In this document: positions 61,773-64,000 of the stretch, one piece after another | Layout of the letters: each line of letters begins with the position of its first letter | How positions within the stretch are numbered: the stretch's first letter is position 1 | Assembly: GCF_002885955.2 (NCBI RefSeq) | Contig: NZ_POQS01000001.1 | Coordinates: forward strand, 1,022,866 to 1,086,865 | Length of the DNA: 64,000 nt | From: Achromobacter pulmonis | GTDB lineage: Bacteria; Pseudomonadota; Gammaproteobacteria; Burkholderiales; Burkholderiaceae_B | Reading direction: 5' to 3' | Position numbers and translations under genes: made by a program | The notes under the pieces: generated by a model | Seen by the model: only the letters and a program-made list of their open reading frames with translations | Databases searched by the model: none | What the model was told of the DNA's origin: nothing

Positions 61773-61849
61773 TGGTAGGCGGTATTGGAATCGAACCAAC
61801 GACCTCCACGATGTCAACGTGGCGCTCTAACCAGCTGAGCTAACCGCCT
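61773..61849 (-). tRNA. tRNA-Val (anticodon GAC)
   Basis: A 77-base cloverleaf on the minus strand: acceptor AGGCGGT/ACCGCCT, D-arm AGCTCAGCTGGTTAGAGC, anticodon stem CCACG/CGTGG with loop TTGACAT (anticodon GAC), T-loop TTCGATT, encoded CCA. It reads GUC (and GUU) valine codons. An integrase remnant lies on its 3' side. Confidence 0.95.
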
Positions 61850-61973
61850 GCAAAGAAGAAGAATTATATAGTGCTTTTTTGAACTATGCAAATCGTCTTG
61901 GAAGATTTTTTGCATTTTTCATTGCGTCCGGGAAAACCAGCTTGGCGACATTCCCAGCACAACTTCACACTAC

Positions 61974-62660
61974 TCAGTGCGGCTTATTCATCAGCACTGC
62001 TTCACTCTTCAGTATCGCGTCCGCGGCTTGCACCGCGGCAACGAAGAACGAGATTCTATCAGAACTTTTTATTCCTTGCTCGACCTCGACTCCGCTGCTC
62101 ACATCCACGCCCCAAGGCCGCAGCGAGCGCACCGCCTGGCCCACGTTTTGGGCGTTCAATCCGCCCGACAGGATCAGCGGGCGCGAGATCGGATCGGCCC
62201 TCACTTCGTCGAGCAAGGCGTAGTCGAAGCCGTGGCCGCTGCCGCCGTAGCCCGCGCTGTAGCTGTCGAACAGCCAGCCCGCGGCCTCGCCGTAGGCGCG
62301 GCAGGTGGACGCCAGGTTTTCCGCGGTTTCCAGGCCAGGCGCGCCGGCGCGGAACGCGCGCAGGAAGCGGCGGCCGTAGTGGGCGCAATCCTGCGGCGTT
62401 TCGTCGCCGTGGAACTGCAGCAGTTCCGGCCCGACCTGGTCGAGCACGGCCTCGACCTCGCTTTGCGCGGGATTGACGAACAGGGCCACGACATCGACAA
62501 AGGCCGGCACCATGCGCCGCAACTGCGCGGCGCGCGTGGGCGTGAGGCAGCGTTTGCTCTTGGGGTAGAAGACAAAGCCGATGGCGTCGACGCCGGCCGC
62601 GACGGCGGCGTCGATGTCTTCTTCGCGGGTCAATCCGCAGATCTTGATGCGTGTGCGCAT
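61974..62660 (-). CDS. trpF: Phosphoribosylanthranilate isomerase
   Basis: This 228-residue (beta/alpha)8 enzyme of tryptophan synthesis begins MRTRIKICGLTREEDI with the catalytic Cys in KICGLT. GIDAIGFVFYPKSKR-like VDAIGFVFYPKSKRC, LQFHGDETPQDC, FDSYSAGYGGSGHGFDY (catalytic Asp) and LSGGLNAQNV, VDVSSGVE follow. The start is set by this conserved N-terminus. Confidence 0.95.
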   Translation of the reverse strand: MRTRIKICGLTREEDIDAAVAAGVDAIGFVFYPKSKRCLTPTRAAQLRRMVPAFVDVVALFVNPAQSEVEAVLDQVGPELLQFHGDETPQDCAHYGRRFLRAFRAGAPGLETAENLASTCRAYGEAAGWLFDSYSAGYGGSGHGFDYALLDEVRADPISRPLILSGGLNAQNVGQAVRSLRPWGVDVSSGVEVEQGIKSSDRISFFVAAVQAADAILKSEAVLMNKPH

Positions 62661-62731
62661 GGAATTCTTCAGTGGCTTCGTCGCATGCGCGACGGGTTGA
62701 TTCAGTATATCCGCCGGGCGAGGCCGGCACG

Positions 62732-63829
62732 CTAGGAGCCCGGCTGAGCCAGAGTCGTCATGAGGTTGTCGAAGCTGCCTTCGGCCAGGCGGAACCACGG
62801 CGCTTCCATGTCGCGAAACGCCGTCATGCTTTCGTAGAGTTTCTTGAACATGGGGTTCTTGGCGCTGATTTCTTTATAGACGGCGAGCGACGCTTCGTAG
62901 CCGGCCTGCAGCAGCGGCCTGGGAAACGCCTTCAATTGGGCCCCGCGCGAGACCAGGCGGCGCAGCGCCTGTGGATTGCCGGCGTCGTACTTGGCGATCA
63001 TGTTGCCCGTGGCCATGTTGCAGGCCAGCGCCAGCGCGGACTGGTACGGCTTGGGCAGCTCGTCGTAGGCGTCCTGGTTGACGTACAGCGACAACTGCAG
63101 CGTGCCGGCCCACCAGCCGGGAAAATAGTAGTTCCTGGCGACCTTATAGAGCGCCAGGCTCTCGTCGTCGTAGGGGCCGATCCAGGCGACCGCGTCCACC
63201 ACGCCCTGTTCCAGCGCGGCATAGGTTTCCGCCACCGGCACCGCGACGGGAATCGCGCCCATGCGGGCAAGCACCGCGCGGGCGAATCCGCCGGCTTTGA
63301 CCTTCAGCCCGCGCAAGTCGTCCACGGTCTTGATTTCCGGGCGGAACCAGCCGCCCATCTGGGCGCCGGTGTAGCCACAGGGAAAGTTCAGGATGTTGTA
63401 CTTGTCGAACAGCACGCGCGTCAGCGCCAGGCCCTCGCCCTGGAGCATCCACGCGTGCATCTGCCGCGTGTTCAGGCCGAACGGCACGCCGGCGTCGAAG
63501 CTCAGCGCCGGGTCCGTGTCGAAATAGCGGGTCGAGGCCGTATGGCCGCAATCGACGACGCGATACTGCACGGCCTCGAGTATCTGGCCCGGCTGCACCA
63601 GATCGCCGGCCGGATAGATCTCGATGGTGAAACGCCCGTCCGTCACTTCGGAGACATAGCGCGCCACGTCTTCGGCGCCCGCCGACATCGTCGGCGATTC
63701 ATCGGGAAAGCTGGAAGCCAGCCTCCATGCGACGGCCGGAGCTTCCTGCGCGAAAACCGGAGCCGCCACGGCCGCGCCGCCGGCGGCGGCTCCCAGGGCG
63801 GTCTGCTTCAAAAACGCGCGGCGTCGCAT
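62732..63829 (-). CDS. TRAP substrate-binding protein, lone gene, Tat-type signal
   Basis: This is a 365-residue periplasmic receptor of the DctP family. The signal MRRRAFLKQTALGAAAGGAA has RRRAFLK, a good Tat motif. WRLASSFPDESPTM and GAGVRIGGWFRPEIKT-like GGWFRPEIKTVDDLRGLKVKAGG, ALEQGVVDAVAWIGPYDDESL are typical of receptors for alpha-keto acids such as TakP. No permease gene is adjacent in the window. It sits between truA and trpF on the same strand. Confidence 0.85.
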   Translation of the reverse strand: MRRRAFLKQTALGAAAGGAAVAAPVFAQEAPAVAWRLASSFPDESPTMSAGAEDVARYVSEVTDGRFTIEIYPAGDLVQPGQILEAVQYRVVDCGHTASTRYFDTDPALSFDAGVPFGLNTRQMHAWMLQGEGLALTRVLFDKYNILNFPCGYTGAQMGGWFRPEIKTVDDLRGLKVKAGGFARAVLARMGAIPVAVPVAETYAALEQGVVDAVAWIGPYDDESLALYKVARNYYFPGWWAGTLQLSLYVNQDAYDELPKPYQSALALACNMATGNMIAKYDAGNPQALRRLVSRGAQLKAFPRPLLQAGYEASLAVYKEISAKNPMFKKLYESMTAFRDMEAPWFRLAEGSFDNLMTTLAQPGS

Positions 63830-63882
63830 GGCAAAAGGCCTCCATCGGGCAGGAAAAGGCGGCGCCGTCGCCGGCGGCTTTC

Positions 63883-64000
63883 CTAATAGGTTTGAGTAAA
63901 CGGCGACAGCAACTGCGACCCGCCGTCGAGTTCCTGCAGCCCGAACGCTTCGGGATAATCGATGGCCGAGAGGTACAGGCCGTCCGGCGCGAACGTCGGC
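63883..64000 (-). CDS. truA: tRNA pseudouridine synthase A, C-terminal end (continues past the window)
   Basis: The minus strand reads [20 protein letters not shown] and ends shortly after in a stop at 63883. This matches the C-terminus of TruA, which makes pseudouridine at tRNA positions 38-40. truA upstream of trpF is a conserved order in proteobacteria. Confidence 0.85.
   Translation of the reverse strand, partial: PTFAPDGLYLSAIDYPEAFGLQELDGGSQLLSPFTQTY

Overview
The window is GC-rich DNA packed with short-gap genes and reads as a beta-proteobacterial chromosome of the Alcaligenaceae (Bordetella/Achromobacter type). That assignment is an inference. It rests on the many solute-binding-protein genes of the Bug family lacking their own permeases, the LysR/GntR/LacI style of regulation, and the gene neighbourhoods (pheST-ihfA-MerR, gshB-EIIA-ptsH-ptsI, glnK-amtB).

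Layout. 1-9.7 kb: end of a penicillin-binding protein 1A gene, a phosphatase, a PepSY membrane protein, an aldo/keto reductase, an Atm1-type ABC exporter, a Rieske protein, a bile-acid-symporter homologue with a divergent LysR regulator, and an N-formylglutamate amidohydrolase. 9.7-19 kb: an orphan Bug gene with a divergent LysR gene, an AGE-type epimerase, a TauE exporter with a divergent Lrp regulator, a SYLF lipoprotein, an aspartoacylase-like hydrolase, a GNAT acetyltransferase and several small unknown genes. 19-26.8 kb: an aromatic-type catabolic unit containing a three-component ring-hydroxylating dioxygenase (alpha, beta, ferredoxin, reductase), two Bug proteins, a D-2-hydroxyacid dehydrogenase and a GntR/FCD regulator. 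Nearly identical 20-bp sites lie before the regulator gene and before the 19-kb Bug gene. 27-30.6 kb: a rhomboid protease with an extra Cys-rich tail, an MFS transporter and tRNA-Pro(GGG).

30.7-46.6 kb is the information-processing core: a MerR gene, ihfA, pheT, pheS, rplT, rpmI, then comM, ubiK, glnK-amtB (with a sigma-54 promoter), ptsI, ptsH, EIIA-Man, gshB, infC and thrS. The usual thrS-infC-rpmI-rplT run is split: 8.4 kb of other genes lie between infC and rpmI, and rpmI has its own promoter and long leader. infC starts with ATC. In front of thrS is what looks like a complete transcription attenuator: an 18-residue leader peptide with three consecutive threonine codons, an antiterminator segment overlapping its stop codon, and a Rho-independent terminator. 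I regard this as the most interesting system in the window.

47-55.7 kb: an orphan NarL-type response regulator, hemN with an FNR-like site, and a LacI-controlled sugar-acid unit (TRAP transporter plus IlvD/Edd-type dehydratase) with a perfect 20-bp operator. 56-61.9 kb: an accessory region of very small genes, including two Rmf/CrpP-like paralogues, a diguanylate cyclase, a small gene under a LexA box, and an integrase C-terminal remnant next to tRNA-Val(GAC), probably a decayed integration site. 62-64 kb: trpF, a lone TRAP substrate-binding protein and the end of truA.
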